NCBI RefSeq assembly: GCF_041435215.1
Contig: NZ_CP108394.1
Span: forward strand, 6,324,001 to 6,388,000
Source of the DNA: Streptomyces sp. NBC_01314
GTDB taxonomy: Bacteria > Actinomycetota > Actinomycetes > Streptomycetales > Streptomycetaceae
Length of the DNA: 64,000 nt
Reading direction: 5' to 3'
Both the position numbers and the translations under genes were made by a program. The notes beneath the pieces were generated by a model. That model searched no databases. It was not told the DNA's origin and saw only the letters and a program-made list of their open reading frames with translations. Below, in pieces: positions 45,540-53,915 of the stretch. Each line of letters starts with the position of its first letter. The first letter of the stretch is position 1.

Positions 45540-45863
45540 CTGGTTGAACTCGCCGAATACACGTCCGAGGCATTCCAACAGCTGTGCGGCCGCCGGGGCG
45601 TGGTGCAGTCGATGGGGCGCGTCGGGTCGGCGCTGGACAACGCCGCCGCGGAGTCGTTCCACTCGGTCCTGAAGGTCGAGTACGTCCACCGGCACACCTT
45701 CGCCACCCGCGCCGAGGCCCGGCTGAAGACCGCCACGTGCATCGCGGACTTCTACAACACGAAGCGGCGCCACAGCGCGGCCGGCGGGAAGCCGCCCGTC
45801 GAGTTCGAACGGATCATCCAGGAAGTGCGAGCCCGGACCGATCAGGAAGGCCGGGCCGCATAA
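45540..45863 (+). pseudogene. IS3-family transposase, C-terminal fragment
   Basis: About 105 residues of an rve-type DDE integrase core. It starts abruptly at EYTSEAFQQLCGRRGVVQSM and continues GSALDNAAAESFHSVLKVEY (the last Asp region and catalytic Glu) and FYNTKRRHSAAGGKPPVEFE, the usual end of IS3-family OrfB. The HTH OrfA and the first catalytic Asp are missing. A possible element end lies near 45890-45910 (ccaggggattgacac). A copy of this fragment could not be translated from a good start. Confidence 0.82.
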
Positions 45864-46005
45864 CCAACGTCTCTACGCAACCAGGGGATTGACACCTATG
45901 TGTCACAGTCTCCTGGCCTGCGGTGTGAGGGCGGCGCAACTGAAGTTCCCACGGGCCTAACAGGCCGGAAACCGGCCGCTACGGTAAGCGGACTAACTTC
46001 GTGAC

Positions 46006-48306
46006 ATGAGGGTGTCGACGTCATTTCGGCTGCTGCCCGGCAGGCTCAGCGGGCTCGGCGCAATCGCCAAGGGCCGTCTCGGCAGGAGCGGTTCGGGTCG
46101 CCGACGCGGCAGCCGAACGACTTCCGGCGACCGGCCACTGACCAACCGTCGGCCGCTGCCTGGCTGGCGCAGCATCAGAGGCCGTGTGGCGGTGGTCATC
46201 ACCGTCCCGATCTGCTTGCTTTTGGCGGTGGCCGGTCTGGCCATGTACGGCCGCGCCGAGGCCCTGGGCGACGCGCGGACAACTCGTGCCGAGGTCGGCC
46301 TCAGCCTGCGGGTCCAGGCGCTGGTGCACCAGCTGCAACGCGAACGCGGCCTGACCAACGGCCTGTTGGGTGGCGAGGAGAGCTTCCGCACACCACTCGC
46401 CGCTACGCGCGAGCGCGTCGACACCGCGCTGCGCGGAATGCGCCACGAACCCGCCGTCGCGGATGTCATCCAGCGGCACTTGCGGCGCCTCGCCACCATC
46501 CGAGCCGCAGCCGACAAGGACACACCTGCCGACAAGGACACCTCTACCGACAAGGACACCTCTACCGACAGGAACAGCGTCGGCACGGCCGACGGGGAGA
46601 ATGTCGGCACGGCTGACAGGGGCAGCGTCGGCGCGGCCGGCACGGACACCGCCGACCGGACCGCCACCCTCGCCTTCTACACCACCGCCGTCGACGCGCT
46701 CAACGCCGTCGACCCGGTGACGGAGACCGCGACGCGCGCCGACCGTCAACTGCGCGACGGCTTGGCGGCGTTGCAGGAACTGGCCGCGGCCAAGGAGTCC
46801 GTCGCACTCGAACGCGGTCTCCTCAACGGCGTGTTCGCCGAGGGAGCCTTCCACGGCCGCGAGTACCTCAGCTTCACCGAGGTGCGCGCCACGCGCGTCG
46901 CCGCCCTCACCCGTTTCCGCCAGGTCGCCACCGCGCCCCAGCGCGCCGCCCTGAAGAAAGCCTTCGGCACCAAGGACGCCCAACGCGCCACCGCCTACGA
47001 GAATCAGGCGGAGGGCGCCGCCGACGGCTCCGCGCTGCGCGCCGACGTCGGCACGTGGTGGGACGCGATGACCGTACTCGTCGACGATCTGTACGCCGTC
47101 CAGCAGTCGGTCGGTGACGACGTACGGGACCGGGCCGACCGGCTCAGTCACGAGGCGGAACTGGGCCTCGCCGCCTACCTCGTCGCGGGAACGCTCATGG
47201 CCGCTCTCGTCGCGGGCCTCGCCGCTTTCGCCTCACGTTCCCTCACCCGCCCGCTCGGCGCACTCGCCGCGGCCGCCCACGACGTGGCGCGCCACCGGCT
47301 GCCCGCGACCGTCGCCAGCATCCAGCAGTCCCCGCAGTATCAATCCGCGCAGGACCAAGGAGAGTTGCTTGCGGGGCTGGAGGCCCCGGACGCCGCCGAG
47401 GCACAGTTGCTGGGGGGCGCGGCGGAGATCGCCGAGGTCGCGGCCTCCCTGCGCCAGGTGGAACAGACCGCCCTCCACCTGGCCGCCCAGCAGGCCGGCC
47501 TGCGCCGCAACACCACCGAATCGCTCGCCAATCTCGGCCGCCGCAACCAGAATCTCGTGCGTCGCCAACTCAGCCTCATCACCCGCCTGGAACGGCAGGA
47601 ACTCGACCCGGATGCCCTCGCCGAGCTCTTCGAGCTCGACCACCTCGCCACCCGTATGCGGCGCAACGCCGAAAGCCTGCTGGTCCTGGCCGGGCAGAAC
47701 CCGCCGCGGCCGACGGCGGCACCCGCCGACGGTCTGGAAGTCGTTCAGTCCGCGGTCGCCGAGGTGGAGCAGTACCGGCGGGTCCTGATCGCGGCGGTGG
47801 AGCCGGTGCGGGTGCGCGGGCACGCCGTCGCGGATGCCGCCCACCTCCTCGCCGAACTCGTCGAGAACGGGCTGAACTTCTCACCTCCGACCGAACCGGT
47901 CGAGGTGCACGGCTGGTACGACGCCGAGGACGACACGTACTGCTTCGCTGTCGTCGACCACGGCATCGGCATGTCCGAAGCCGACAAGGAACGTGCGCGC
48001 GCTCGTCTCTCGGAATCCGGCGAGGAAGCCCTTCTCGCCGCGCCCACCCGGTTCCTCGGCCACCTCGTCGTCGGCCGGCTCGTCCACCGCCTCGGTGAAG
48101 GCGCGCAGGTCCAGCTCTTCGACACCCCTGGCGGCGGCCTGTCCGCTCTCCTTGTCCTTCCCGGGCGCCTGCTGGCCCCCGCGCGGGACGGCTCCGCCAC
48201 ACCCCCACCCCCACCCGCCAGGCCGGCTGTTTCCGCCCTGCTCAACGGCTTCCGAGCAGGTGTCGCCCGTGCCGAGGCCAGAAGCACCCAAGGAGTGTCA
48301 TCGTGA
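46006..48306 (+). CDS. conservon sensor kinase (CvnA-like) with nitrate/nitrite-sensing domain
   Basis: A 766-residue membrane protein. TM1 (AVVITVPICLLLAVAGLAMYG) and TM2 (AAYLVAGTLMAALVAGLAAF) bracket a NIT-type extracellular sensor (VGLSLRVQALVHQLQRERGL, TNGLLGG). The cytoplasmic part has a helical region and a GHKL ATPase: LAELVENGLNFSPPTEPVEV, VVDHGIGM and LGHLVVGRLVHRLG. As usual for CvnA, no phosphoacceptor His box is obvious. A low-complexity insertion at about residues 168-220 repeats DKDTPADKDTS and NSVGTADGEN units. The stop overlaps the GTG of the CvnB-like gene. CvnA proteins work with roadblock, DUF742 and Ras-like GTPase partners. Confidence 0.88.
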   Translation: MRVSTSFRLLPGRLSGLGAIAKGRLGRSGSGRRRGSRTTSGDRPLTNRRPLPGWRSIRGRVAVVITVPICLLLAVAGLAMYGRAEALGDARTTRAEVGLSLRVQALVHQLQRERGLTNGLLGGEESFRTPLAATRERVDTALRGMRHEPAVADVIQRHLRRLATIRAAADKDTPADKDTSTDKDTSTDRNSVGTADGENVGTADRGSVGAAGTDTADRTATLAFYTTAVDALNAVDPVTETATRADRQLRDGLAALQELAAAKESVALERGLLNGVFAEGAFHGREYLSFTEVRATRVAALTRFRQVATAPQRAALKKAFGTKDAQRATAYENQAEGAADGSALRADVGTWWDAMTVLVDDLYAVQQSVGDDVRDRADRLSHEAELGLAAYLVAGTLMAALVAGLAAFASRSLTRPLGALAAAAHDVARHRLPATVASIQQSPQYQSAQDQGELLAGLEAPDAAEAQLLGGAAEIAEVAASLRQVEQTALHLAAQQAGLRRNTTESLANLGRRNQNLVRRQLSLITRLERQELDPDALAELFELDHLATRMRRNAESLLVLAGQNPPRPTAAPADGLEVVQSAVAEVEQYRRVLIAAVEPVRVRGHAVADAAHLLAELVENGLNFSPPTEPVEVHGWYDAEDDTYCFAVVDHGIGMSEADKERARARLSESGEEALLAAPTRFLGHLVVGRLVHRLGEGAQVQLFDTPGGGLSALLVLPGRLLAPARDGSATPPPPPARPAVSALLNGFRAGVARAEARSTQGVSS

Positions 48307-48722
48307 CCACCGCCGTCCAGAGTTTCGGCTGGCTCATCTCGGAGTTCGTACGCACCACCGACGGCGTCATCGACGCCGTCGCCGTCTCCTCCGACGGCCT
48401 TCTCATGGCCGCCTCGGACGGCCTCGGCCGAGATCGTGCCGACCACCTCGCCGCCGTCGTCTCGGGCATCACCAGCCTCGCCCAGAACGCGGCAACGACC
48501 CACGGCTTCCACGGCATGAAGCTCGTCATGATCGAAATGCTCGGCGGCTTCCTCATGGTCGGTCGCATCCGCGACGGCAGCTGCCTCGGCGTCCTCGCCT
48601 TCGAGGGATGCGACGTCGGCCTGGTCGGCTACGAAATGGCCGTCCTCGCCGACCGAGCCGGCGAACTGCTCACCCCACAGCTGGTACGCGAACTCAACTC
48701 CACGTCCCTGGCAGCGGGATAG
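48303..48722 (+). CDS. roadblock/LC7 domain protein (CvnB-like)
   Basis: A 139-residue protein with the roadblock fold: FGWLISEFVRTTDGVIDAVA, VSSDGLLMAASDGLGRDRAD and the GGFLMVGRIRDGSCLGVLA strand pair. In conservons it contacts CvnA and the CvnD GTPase, probably as a GTPase-activating or scaffold subunit. GTG at 48303 overlaps the cvnA stop. Unusually, no DUF742 (CvnC) or GTPase (CvnD) gene follows; the next gene is a RidA protein on the opposite strand. The 177 bases downstream show no remnant of them. Confidence 0.9.
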   Translation: MTTAVQSFGWLISEFVRTTDGVIDAVAVSSDGLLMAASDGLGRDRADHLAAVVSGITSLAQNAATTHGFHGMKLVMIEMLGGFLMVGRIRDGSCLGVLAFEGCDVGLVGYEMAVLADRAGELLTPQLVRELNSTSLAAG

Positions 48723-48899
48723 CCACAGCACATCCCGGCTACCCGCGCGCCTCGGCACCGCCTGCACGCCGATACCAGCGACCGCGTCCGCGCGGTCTCC
48801 CGAAGGACAACGGAGCCAAGCGGACCAGGCATGGCCCTCCCGTCCCCCCTCGGACGGTTCGTCCGACGAGGGCGCGGGTTGCTCAGGGGTGCCGACGAG

Positions 48900-49301
48900 T
48901 CAGGGCCGGGCGGCGAGGGCCTCGACCTCGAACAGCACGTCAGGCGCGGCCAGGCTCGTGACACCGATGAGGGTTTGCGTGGGCGGTTTCGTACCCCAGC
49001 CGTCCTGCACGGCCCCGGCGATCGGCCCGAGCTTGCTGACGTCATGGTTCACCACGTACGTCCTGAGCTGGACGACGTGGCCGAGGTCGAGCCCATGGGC
49101 GGCAAGAGCGACGCCGATGTTACGGAACGTCTGTCTCACCTGCTCGGCGAAGTCGGTGGAGACAACCGCGCCGTCCGGGCCCGATCCGTACTGCCCCGAG
49201 ACAAGCACCAGTTCCGTACCTGCGGGGACGGTGGCGGTGTGGCTGTAACCGAACGGGACCGGGTCGTGCAAACCGTCCGGATTGACGATGGCGTGTGTCA
49301 T
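48900..49301 (-). CDS. RidA/YjgF/YER057c family protein
   Basis: A 133-residue trimeric deaminase-type protein. Motifs are PFGYSHTATVPAGTELVLVS (substrate-pocket region), GQYG, EQVRQTFRNIGVALAAHGLD and the C-terminal PTQTLIGVTSLAAPDVLFEVEA. Rid proteins hydrolyse reactive enamine/imine intermediates, although the conserved Arg of RidA proper (usually in a xxxR(S/A)xxx segment) is not obvious here, so it may be a Rid1-7-type paralogue. ATG at 49301 has AGGGGTG upstream; the frame to 49379 is not supported. It is divergent from a WYL regulator. Confidence 0.85.
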   Translation of the reverse strand: MTHAIVNPDGLHDPVPFGYSHTATVPAGTELVLVSGQYGSGPDGAVVSTDFAEQVRQTFRNIGVALAAHGLDLGHVVQLRTYVVNHDVSKLGPIAGAVQDGWGTKPPTQTLIGVTSLAAPDVLFEVEALAARP

Positions 49302-49400
49302 GTGGATCACCCCTCGTGTGCGACAGGTCTTTGTGCTGCGGGGGAAGCCTCCCAACCCAACTACGACATCGTGTGTCATGTATTCGGTAGGGTTTTTCGT

Positions 49401-50375
49401 ATGCGCGCCGATCGGTTGGTATCGCTGGTGCTGCTGTTACGGCAGCACGGTCGGTTGTCCGCGACCGCGCTCGCCCGCGAGTTGGAGGTGTCCACCCGCA
49501 CCGTGCTGCGCGACATCGAGGCGCTGTCCGCGGCAGGCGTCCCGGTCTACGCCGAGCGTGGTCGGCACGGCGGTTTCGCGTTGATGCCCGGTTTCCGGAC
49601 CGAGCTCACCGGACTGAACCACGACGAGGCACTCGCCCTGCTGGTCGCCGGATCGCGGCGCGGCGCGCAGGCATTCGGCCTCGGCTCGGCGCTCGCTTCG
49701 GCCATGCTCAAGGTGATCGACGCGCTACCCGAAGACCATCGGGACATCGCGGCCGGCGCGGCTCAGCGATTGCTCATCGACCCGGAGACCGACCTCCTCT
49801 CGCGTCGGCGGGTCGCCGAGGAGGTGCCCGACGCCATAGTGACCGAGGTCCGACGGGCGGTGTTCGCCGGACACAAGCTGCGCATCCACTACGCGGCCGT
49901 GGACCAGACCACGAGGTGGCGCACGGTGGACCCGATCGGCCTGGTCACCGTACGCGACCAGGGCTACTTGCTGGCCACCAGGTCCGGCGCGGACCGCACC
50001 TACCGGCTGTCCCGGATCCTGGCCGCCGAGGAACTCGACGAACCGGCACAGCGACCGGACCGGGTCGATCTGGACCGGGCCTGGCAGGAGCGCAGCGCGC
50101 GGTTTCGGGCCGGCGGCGACCAGGTCACCGTGCTGGTACGGGTCGACCCGGCGCGGCGGAGGGAACTGGTGGACACCGCGCTGGCCGTCCGCGCCGAAGA
50201 AACCGCCGCGGACGGCCGACTGCGGCTGGAGGTCACCTTCCAGGATTCGAGACACGCCGAATGGGCACTGTGGCACCTCGCCACGGCCGCGGAAGCCCTG
50301 TCCCCGCAGTGGCTGCGCGACTCGCTCCGCAACCGCGCCGCCGCGATCGCCACCTGCTACGGAGCGTCATCCTGA
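49401..50375 (+). CDS. WYL domain transcriptional regulator (YafY type)
   Basis: A 324-residue regulator. The N-terminal winged helix is MRADRLVSLVLLLRQHGRLS, ATALARELEVSTRTVLRDIE; the middle carries the WYL-like strand set (LRIHYAAVDQTTRWRTVDPI, GLVTVRDQGYLLATR) and the end a WCX extension. Such regulators bind nucleic acid or small ligands through WYL and repress or activate an adjacent gene. The divergent RidA gene across 99 bases is the likely target. ATG at 49401 has a weak tagggt region. A terminator at 50452-50483 follows at the border of the island. Confidence 0.9.
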   Translation: MRADRLVSLVLLLRQHGRLSATALARELEVSTRTVLRDIEALSAAGVPVYAERGRHGGFALMPGFRTELTGLNHDEALALLVAGSRRGAQAFGLGSALASAMLKVIDALPEDHRDIAAGAAQRLLIDPETDLLSRRRVAEEVPDAIVTEVRRAVFAGHKLRIHYAAVDQTTRWRTVDPIGLVTVRDQGYLLATRSGADRTYRLSRILAAEELDEPAQRPDRVDLDRAWQERSARFRAGGDQVTVLVRVDPARRRELVDTALAVRAEETAADGRLRLEVTFQDSRHAEWALWHLATAAEALSPQWLRDSLRNRAAAIATCYGASS

Positions 50376-50451
50376 AGGCAGCCGACCGATCTCGCCGAGT
50401 TCGACTTCACCCCGCGACGCCTGTCACCTGTCACCGTTCGCGAAGGTGTCA

Positions 50452-50483
50452 AAGGCCCGGACCATGATTGGTCCGGGGCCTTT
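50452..50483 (+). terminator. terminator preceding the first tRNA-Arg fragment
   Basis: Arms aaggcccggacc and ggtccggggcctt pair over 12 bases with one bulged base. A closely similar hairpin lies at 55637-55668, also next to a tRNA-Arg fragment. Confidence 0.65.
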
Positions 50484-50489
50484 CGCCTG

Positions 50490-50540
50490 GTGCCCCCGGC
50501 AGGATTCGAACCTGCGGCACCCGCTTTTAGGAGTTCGATC
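50490..50540 (-). other. tRNA-Arg(CCU) 3' half, att-type site 1
   Basis: The minus strand reads the anticodon loop ctcctaa (anticodon CCU), the 3' anticodon stem, the T arm gcagg-ttcgaat-cctgc and the acceptor 3' strand. The 5' half of the tRNA is absent. The anticodon-stem segment has an extra A and the arm a C, so this copy has drifted. Integrases of actinomycete integrative elements recombine in this part of tRNA genes. The DNA to the right shares further context with site 3 (gttgatgtca and gtggatgtca repeats at 50621-50654). Confidence 0.85.
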
Positions 50541-50650
50541 AACGGGGCTTCAGGAGCTTCGGATGCCTGGAAGGCATGGCCGTCAGGGGCCGCTCGTGGC
50601 TGCTGCTGTCTGCCGTTGTTGATGTCAGATGTTGATGTCAGATGTGGATG

Positions 50651-50875
50651 TCAGGCTGGCCGAGGCAGTATTTTCACTGCGCGGTAGGTGTAGCCGTCTT
50701 GCTTGAAGCCAGGGGCTTCCCACTGGAGATCTACACGTTGTCCCGGCGACAGCGTGTGGAAGCCCTTCGTCTGGATGTCGGCGTAGTGGCCCCAGCAACC
50801 GCCGGGTGTCTCGGGAGAGTCGAGTACCCCCCACCCTTCCTCGTCGTGCCACTCACGGACAGTCGCAACCACCAT
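50651..50875 (-). CDS. cold-shock-like small protein
   Basis: A 74-residue protein: MVVATVREWHDEEGWGVLDS, then GGCWGHYADIQTKGFHTLSP and GYTYRAVKILP. It has the beta-barrel spacing of CspA-type cold-shock domains (KWFnxekGfGFI replaced by EWHDEEGWGVL), with FVHxS changed to GHYAD. It may bind single-stranded nucleic acid. It lies just inside the first tRNA-Arg fragment and is a common passenger of Streptomyces tRNA-linked elements. Its ATG overlaps the end of the upstream small gene. Confidence 0.72.
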   Translation of the reverse strand: MVVATVREWHDEEGWGVLDSPETPGGCWGHYADIQTKGFHTLSPGQRVDLQWEAPGFKQDGYTYRAVKILPRPA

Positions 50876-51143
50876 GCACTTGTGGTGCGGCTGCCGCCAT
50901 GAGCGCCCGACGAACCGCGCGCCGGCCATGCTCCCGTTCCAAGCCGCTCTCCTCGATTGCCTTCCCAAGTGCGGCCTCGCTCGCTTCGCAGGCCTGTTGC
51001 AGTCTTGCTCCCTCGGCGTCGACGTCAGGGCTCCACCCACCTACCGGCCCGTGCGCACGAACATGCTCGACCACCCTCAATCGAACGAAATACACGCCGA
51101 GTTGCAGAGCGACCATGGCCTGCGGAAGCTCGATGTCGACCAC
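50853..51143 (-). CDS. small protein of unknown function
   Basis: A 96-residue protein with GTG at 51143, rich in helix formers: PQAMVALQLGVYFVRLRVVE and ARLQQACEASEAALGKAIEE, ending in HGGCDCP. Its last 23 bases overlap the start of the cold-shock-like gene, which suggests coupling. The codon bias is weaker than for core genes, as expected in the island. No ribosome binding site is evident, so the call is moderate. Confidence 0.5.
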   Translation of the reverse strand: MVDIELPQAMVALQLGVYFVRLRVVEHVRAHGPVGGWSPDVDAEGARLQQACEASEAALGKAIEESGLEREHGRRAVRRALMAAAAPQVHGGCDCP

Positions 51144-51169
51144 GAGCGGAGGGTGGATGTCAGACCCCC

Positions 51170-51299
51170 AGCTTGGGAAGCTGCGGCACTCTGAGGCCTG
51201 CTGGGGCCCTGACCTGGGCGAACGGCCGGGGCTGCGGCGGCGTCGACGGCGCCTCCGTACCCCGTGAGTACCCGCTGTTCCCCGCTCGAACTGGTGCGG
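51170..51299. repeat. 130-bp diverged direct repeat, copy A
   Basis: Shares cagcttgggaagctg, a gaacggccgggg block and the closing tgttccccgctcg with 63531-63659. Both copies end in ttccccgc direct repeats like integrase arm sites. It lies 0.7 kb inside the island; the second copy lies 1.2 kb beyond the third tRNA-Arg fragment. The remaining bases to 51591 show no gene. Confidence 0.7.
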
Positions 51300-51591
51300 T
51301 TATGGTGCGGGGCCAACTGGCTCCGGTGCGACTTCTCGCGGTAGATGACACCGGCGGTGCGCGCTGACCTGCGCTCGAAGGGTTGAGTTTTCGCGCTACT
51401 TGCCACCAGAAGGTCGAGATTGTTGACACTTACCCCGAGTTTCCAGTCCGACTGCCACCCGCGGTAGTGGCATCTGCGCTGGTCACGTGGCCAGGAGCCC
51501 GTCCGGCTGTGGCCGAGTCCTTGACCTGGCCTGTGAGTGGTCGAGTTGGCCCGGGTGAGCGTCGGAGGTGGCACGCCCCCTGATCCTGGGG

Positions 51592-52179
51592 TCAGGGGCG
51601 GACGGCGGCCACCAGCTCGCCGGTCGTCACCACCCGAGCGAAGCCCCCGCCGTGCAGCGAGACGGCACTCGCTCGGGCCAGTTCGTCGGCCGTCAGCTGC
51701 CAGCCGTTCGGGCCGGTCAGGTCGAAGGTATGGGTGGCGTCGAGGGCGACCAGTACGTCGTAACCGAGGTTGCCGCCCATGCGGGCGGTGGTCTCCACGC
51801 ACATGTTGGTCTGGATACCGGCCAGTACGACCTGGGTGACGCCCGACGCCTTGAACCAGTCGTCAAGGTCGGGGGTGCCGTAGAACGCCGAGTTCACGGA
51901 CTTGGTGACGAACAGCTCCGGCCCGCCGCCCTTGCCGCGACGCTCCTCGACGTAGTCCTTGAAATCGTTTCCCTCATACCCGGTCCGCAGCGGCGAGCCG
52001 GGCTGGTTCGAGTCGTGCCGTACGAAGACGACCGGCCGGTCCGTGTTCTGCCAGGCCACGATCAGCGAGGCGATGTTCTCGTCGGCGGCCGGGTTGTTGC
52101 GCGGGCCCCAGAACTCCGACTCGTCGAAGCCCTTCTGCACGTCCACCACTACCAGCGCCGCGTTCTGCGTGATCTTCAT
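51592..52179 (-). CDS. isochorismatase-family cysteine hydrolase
   Basis: A 195-residue amidohydrolase. The catalytic triad is complete: Asp in ALVVVDVQKGF, Lys in ELFVTKSVNSAFYG, and Cys in GIQTNMCVETTAR. Family members hydrolyse nicotinamide, N-carbamoyl amides, isochorismate or similar; the substrate is not evident. ATG at 52179 with AGGA eight bases upstream is favoured over the GTG at 52185. It is divergent from a GlxA-type regulator, a very common pairing in which the regulator controls the hydrolase. Confidence 0.88.
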   Translation of the reverse strand: MKITQNAALVVVDVQKGFDESEFWGPRNNPAADENIASLIVAWQNTDRPVVFVRHDSNQPGSPLRTGYEGNDFKDYVEERRGKGGGPELFVTKSVNSAFYGTPDLDDWFKASGVTQVVLAGIQTNMCVETTARMGGNLGYDVLVALDATHTFDLTGPNGWQLTADELARASAVSLHGGGFARVVTTGELVAAVRP

Positions 52180-52253
52180 GTCCACGATCCTGCCGCCCCG
52201 GCGGGCTCTCTCACAGGAGGCGAAAAGACAGCGATCGATGATTTACTGCCAGG

Positions 52254-53246
52254 ATGACCCGACCCGCACCGGCCCACCGCATCGCCCTGCTTGCCTTCCC
52301 CGGCATCCGGGCCTTCGATGTCTCGGTGATCACTGAGGTATGGGGCACGGACCGCACCGACCACGGGGTCCCCGCGTTCGAGCTGCGCCGGGTGGCCGAG
52401 GGCTCCGAACCGGTACCGATGCGCGGCGGGCTCGCGCTCACACCTGACCGCACCCTCGCCTGGCTACCCCGCGCCGAGCTGATCCTTGTACCGGGCTTGG
52501 ACGACCACGTCACCCCAGCGCCCGAGCCCGTCCTCGCAGCGCTGCGTCGCGCCCACGCCCGGGGCACCACGATCGCCGCGCTGTGCGGCGGCGCGTTCAC
52601 ACTCGCCCAGGCGGGACTGCTGCACGGCCGCCGGGCGCTGACCCACTGGGCGCTGACCGATCTGCTGGAGGCCCGACACCCACAGGTGCGGGTCGAGCGA
52701 GACGCCCTGTTCGTCGAGGACGGCAATCTGTGGACAGCCGCCGGCACCGCCGCCGGCATCGACCTGTGCCTGCATCTGGTGCGCGCCGCGCACGGCGCGG
52801 AGGCAGCTGCGACAGTTGCCCGCTCCATGGTCACAGCACCCTTCCGGACCGGCACCCAGGCCCAATTCATCGAACATCCGACCCCGCACGCCGACCGCGA
52901 CGCGGACGCGCTGGCCGAGGTGCGTGCCTTCGCCCTGGCGCATCTCGACGAGCCACTCACCGTGGCCGCGCTCGCCGCCCGCGCCAGGATGTCGCCGCGT
53001 TCCTTTGCCCGGCACTTCGCGGCGGCCACCGGAACCACCCCGCTGCGCTGGCTTGTGGACCACCGCATCGCGACGGCCCAGAAACTCCTGGAGCGCACCG
53101 ACCTGCCCATGCCCGAGGTCGCCCGCCGGTCCGGTTTCGGCAGCGAAGTCACCATGCGCCAGCACTTCACGTCCCGCCTGGCGACCAGCCCGCGCACCTA
53201 CCGCACCTCGTTCGCCGAACAACCCCTCTCTGGACAGGGGCGTTGA
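52254..53246 (+). CDS. GlxA family AraC-type regulator
   Basis: A 330-residue regulator. The N-terminal DJ-1/PfpI-like domain (IALLAFPGIRAFDVSVITEV, with the CGGAFTLAQAGLL nucleophile-elbow region) senses a ligand. The C-terminal 100 residues contain two HTH motifs: TVAALAARARMSPRSFARHF and MPEVARRSGFGSEVTMRQHF. ATG at 52254 has only a close gccagg before it. It should act on the 74-base divergent region shared with the isochorismatase-like gene. Confidence 0.9.
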   Translation: MTRPAPAHRIALLAFPGIRAFDVSVITEVWGTDRTDHGVPAFELRRVAEGSEPVPMRGGLALTPDRTLAWLPRAELILVPGLDDHVTPAPEPVLAALRRAHARGTTIAALCGGAFTLAQAGLLHGRRALTHWALTDLLEARHPQVRVERDALFVEDGNLWTAAGTAAGIDLCLHLVRAAHGAEAAATVARSMVTAPFRTGTQAQFIEHPTPHADRDADALAEVRAFALAHLDEPLTVAALAARARMSPRSFARHFAAATGTTPLRWLVDHRIATAQKLLERTDLPMPEVARRSGFGSEVTMRQHFTSRLATSPRTYRTSFAEQPLSGQGR

Positions 53247-53542
53247 TCGCGGGCCAACCACGACGCTCACTCGGGCCACTCGACGACCCAGTCTCACGGG
53301 CGCCTTCGACAGGCGTAACCGGTGTCAGTTTGCTCGCCCCGATGTCATCTACTACGAAAAGTCGCATCCGGCTAACAGTCGATCACTCTCGATGACCGGT
53401 CCGGCGAGTTCCTGCAGACCATCCGGTACTCGACATGAGCTTGTGGCGGGCGACCGGGTGTGCGCCTTCCCGTCCGAGTGCGGGCGGGCCACCGTGGGCG
53501 GGGCTAGAGGCCTAGTGGCACGCATGTGGCACGGCGTCTGAA

Positions 53543-53587
53543 GCGACGAAGGGCCAGCCTGGGAGGAAACCTCCTGAGCTGGCCCTT
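53543..53587 (+). terminator. hairpin terminator, copy 1 of a repeated pair
   Basis: The stem aagggccag/ctggccctt with an inner gggagg/cctcc part. The same 45-base block recurs at 62241-62287 next to the third tRNA-Arg fragment. The rest of 53247-53915 has no convincing gene; weak frames on both strands lack family signatures. Confidence 0.8.
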
Positions 53588-53822
53588 ACCCAGTGGCGGC
53601 GTGCATCGCACGCGTGTCGAGCGCGCACGGGGGCCGACTGGTAGATCCGCCACGCCCGGACACTCCGTCAAGGCATGGCCTGCTGCCGAGCGGGCAGAGC
53701 CAACTCATAGATCAGCACCCCCTGTTTCTCCTGCCGCGCGAGTCGAAGGCGCACGCCCTCGTCTTCGAGGGCACGTGCACCGACTGCGGTGCGTGGGTTG
53801 GTTTCAGGCACGCAGTGTTGGG

Positions 53823-53915
53823 TCAGCGGTGGTGGCCGCCGCCGGGGTGGTGGTCCCAGGATCTGCTGTCGATGTAGCGTCCGCGGTCGTTGCAGCGGGT
53901 GGCGGTATTCGTCGG
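53823..53915 (-). other. 31-codon in-frame extension after the stop of the secreted protein
   Basis: In the same frame as the secreted protein, past its TAG, lie PTNTATRCNDRGRYIDSRSW and DHHPGGGHHR before a TGA. It looks protein-like (Cys, aromatic residues, His-rich tail). It may be an old C-terminus removed by an amber mutation, or chance. Confidence 0.3.

Noticed and set aside
50490..50540. A complete tRNA-Arg gene
   Set aside because: Only the 3' half is present; the 5' acceptor, D arm and 5' anticodon stem are absent at all three sites.
53593..53877. Plus-strand frame of 94 codons in the island gap
   Set aside because: No ribosome binding site or family signature, and the codon bias is not that of a streptomycete gene.
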